From the NCBI GenBank assembly GCA_003158835.1, contig PMLI01000118.1:1-5241 (forward strand): a stretch of 5,241 bases of DNA, written 5' to 3'. The notes under the pieces are model-generated. The model did not search any database, was not told the DNA's origin, and saw only the letters and a program-made list of their open reading frames with translations. A program made the position numbers and the translations under genes. The number at the start of each line of letters is the position of its first letter. The first letter of the stretch is position 1. Shown piece by piece: positions 4,341 to 5,241 of this stretch. The DNA comes from Acidimicrobiaceae bacterium (lineage in GTDB: Bacteria > Actinomycetota > Acidimicrobiia > Acidimicrobiales > Palsa-688).

Positions 4341-5241
4341 GTGGACGAGGATGAGACGCTCGGGTTGCTCAGTGATCTGATCGCCCAGCCGAGCGAAAAC
4401 CCGCCGGGCGACGAGGCGGCTTGTGCTCAGTTCCTGTCGTCGTTCCTGCTGAAGCATGGTGTCGCCTGCCGTCTTGTCGAGGTCACGCCGGGCAGGCCGA
4501 ACCTGTATGCCACCATTGGCGGCCCGGGCCCGACGCTCGTCTTGTGCGGTCACCTCGACACAGTCCCGGCTGGCGAGGGCTGGACGCGCCGCCCTTTTGA
4601 GGGAACCTTGAGCGGCGGTCAGATCTATGGCCGAGGCGCCTGCGACATGAAGGCGGGACTGGCGGCCATGACGTCGGCGCTGCTTGCCATCAAGCGCTCA
4701 GGCGTCCCGACGCATGGAGGCCTCGCTCTCCACGCCGTCATCGACGAGGAGGTGAGTTCCGCGGGCGCCCGGAAAGCGGCTTCCGATCATTGCGCCGATT
4801 GGGTCATCGTCGGTGAGCCCTCGAACGGCCAGGTGCTCGCCACCGGCAACGGGCAGCTCAACTTCGAGATCGTCTTCCACGGCAAGGCTGTGCACAGCTC
4901 TCATCCCGAGGACGGTCGGAACGCGATTCACGACGCCGCTGCTTTCATCGGCCTCGTGGAGGATGAGTCCGCTCGCCTCGCTGGCGCTCCCTTCCCCGGG
5001 ACCGGACCGGCGACGTATTCGGTCGGGCTCGTTGAAGGCGGCCGTGGTGGTTCCACGGTCGCCGACCGTTGCAAGATCACTCTCGATCGCCGCGTGCTCC
5101 CCTCCGAGAGCCTGGAGGCCGTCGAGGCTCAGGTACAGCGCCTTTTGAGCCGGCTGGAGGACGAGCGCCCGGGGCTGCGATGGGAGCTGTCGCGGACCGT
5201 CGCCTTCCCGCCCTTGCGAGGCGCCGAGGCCCAGGACCTGG
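4341..5241 (+). CDS. M20-family metallopeptidase/deacylase, ArgE/DapE-like (3'-truncated by window)
   Basis: The frame is open to the window end, and about 300 residues are visible from the GTG at 4341. It shows the full N-terminal set of M20 zinc-hydrolase motifs. LIAQPSENPPG comes first, then GHLDTVP (His codon 4551, metal ligand; Asp codon 4557, catalytic). Next are GRGACDMKAG (bridging Asp codon 4644) and DEE (general-base Glu codon 4746 and metal Glu codon 4749). GEPSN (metal Glu codon 4815) is followed by the lid-domain VHSSHPEDGRNAI (His codon 4893) and the late GGRGGSTVADRC and LDRRVLP. The final metal-binding His should lie beyond the window. Relatives in the cytoplasm remove acyl groups from amino acids (acetylornithine, succinyl-diaminopimelate) or cleave small peptides. 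The substrate cannot be told here. I chose the GTG because family similarity begins just after it. The ATGs at 4251/4254 would add 29 or 30 Arg/Pro-rich residues, and neither start has a strong ribosome binding site. All visible catalytic residues are present, so it looks intact. Confidence 0.9.
   Translation, partial: MDEDETLGLLSDLIAQPSENPPGDEAACAQFLSSFLLKHGVACRLVEVTPGRPNLYATIGGPGPTLVLCGHLDTVPAGEGWTRRPFEGTLSGGQIYGRGACDMKAGLAAMTSALLAIKRSGVPTHGGLALHAVIDEEVSSAGARKAASDHCADWVIVGEPSNGQVLATGNGQLNFEIVFHGKAVHSSHPEDGRNAIHDAAAFIGLVEDESARLAGAPFPGTGPATYSVGLVEGGRGGSTVADRCKITLDRRVLPSESLEAVEAQVQRLLSRLEDERPGLRWELSRTVAFPPLRGAEAQDL

Noticed and set aside
4056..4553. Leftward 165-codon frame spanning the spacer and the start of the M20 gene
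   Set aside because: It overlaps both the conserved end of the ATPase remnant and the conserved N-terminus of the M20 protein, and its sequence matches nothing I recognise.

Overview
The window is about two-thirds G+C with dense coding, and its gene types point to a high-GC actinobacterium (Actinomycetota), possibly an environmental lineage. The strongest taxonomic hints are the secreted HNH-like protein with its DH-L-LELGG-NLWPE core, a family I know mainly from actinobacteria, and the actinobacterial style of the CsoR/CstR-family repressor. This assignment is an inference from gene content, not a placement.

Left part (1-1305): the 3' part of a CoA-disulfide-reductase-type flavoprotein with a fused C-terminal rhodanese domain runs rightward. 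It meets a leftward gene for a small CsoR/CstR-family repressor tail to tail, with a 17-bp overlap of the coding ends. The repressor keeps the two conserved cysteines but has glycine where copper-sensing CsoR has histidine, which favours thiol/persulfide sensing. Its upstream region carries a clear ribosome binding site, a TATAGT -10 box and an overlapping TACCC-N4-GGGTA inverted repeat that looks like its own operator. Repressor and CoA-disulfide reductase/rhodanese together suggest a reactive-sulfur (CoA-persulfide or sulfide) homeostasis locus.

Middle part (1306-2230): a leftward gene for a secreted 280-residue protein with a signal peptide, a HNH-like core, a Ser/Thr/Gly linker and a small two-cysteine C-terminal module. 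It is separated from the rightward ATPase remnant by a short, very GC-rich spacer with overlapping inverted repeats.

Right part (2231-4093): a decayed P3A-type (plasma-membrane proton-efflux type) P-type ATPase. Its parts are in the right order but in alternating frames (2, 1, 2). Two out-of-frame internal deletions remove about 40 and about 145 residues, taking out TM1-TM2 and then the GDGxNDAP hinge with TM5-TM6 and part of TM7. There is also a probable nonsense codon near the 5' end and a TGES-to-TGEP change. After a 247-bp spacer without a recognisable gene comes the 5' part of an M20-family metallopeptidase/deacylase gene (ArgE/DapE-like), open at the window edge.

I see no tRNA, rRNA, CRISPR array, insertion sequence or integrase. 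The window looks mostly like ordinary chromosome. The parts most worth a second look are the sulfur-linked repressor with its operator, the twice-deleted ATPase and the secreted HNH-like protein.
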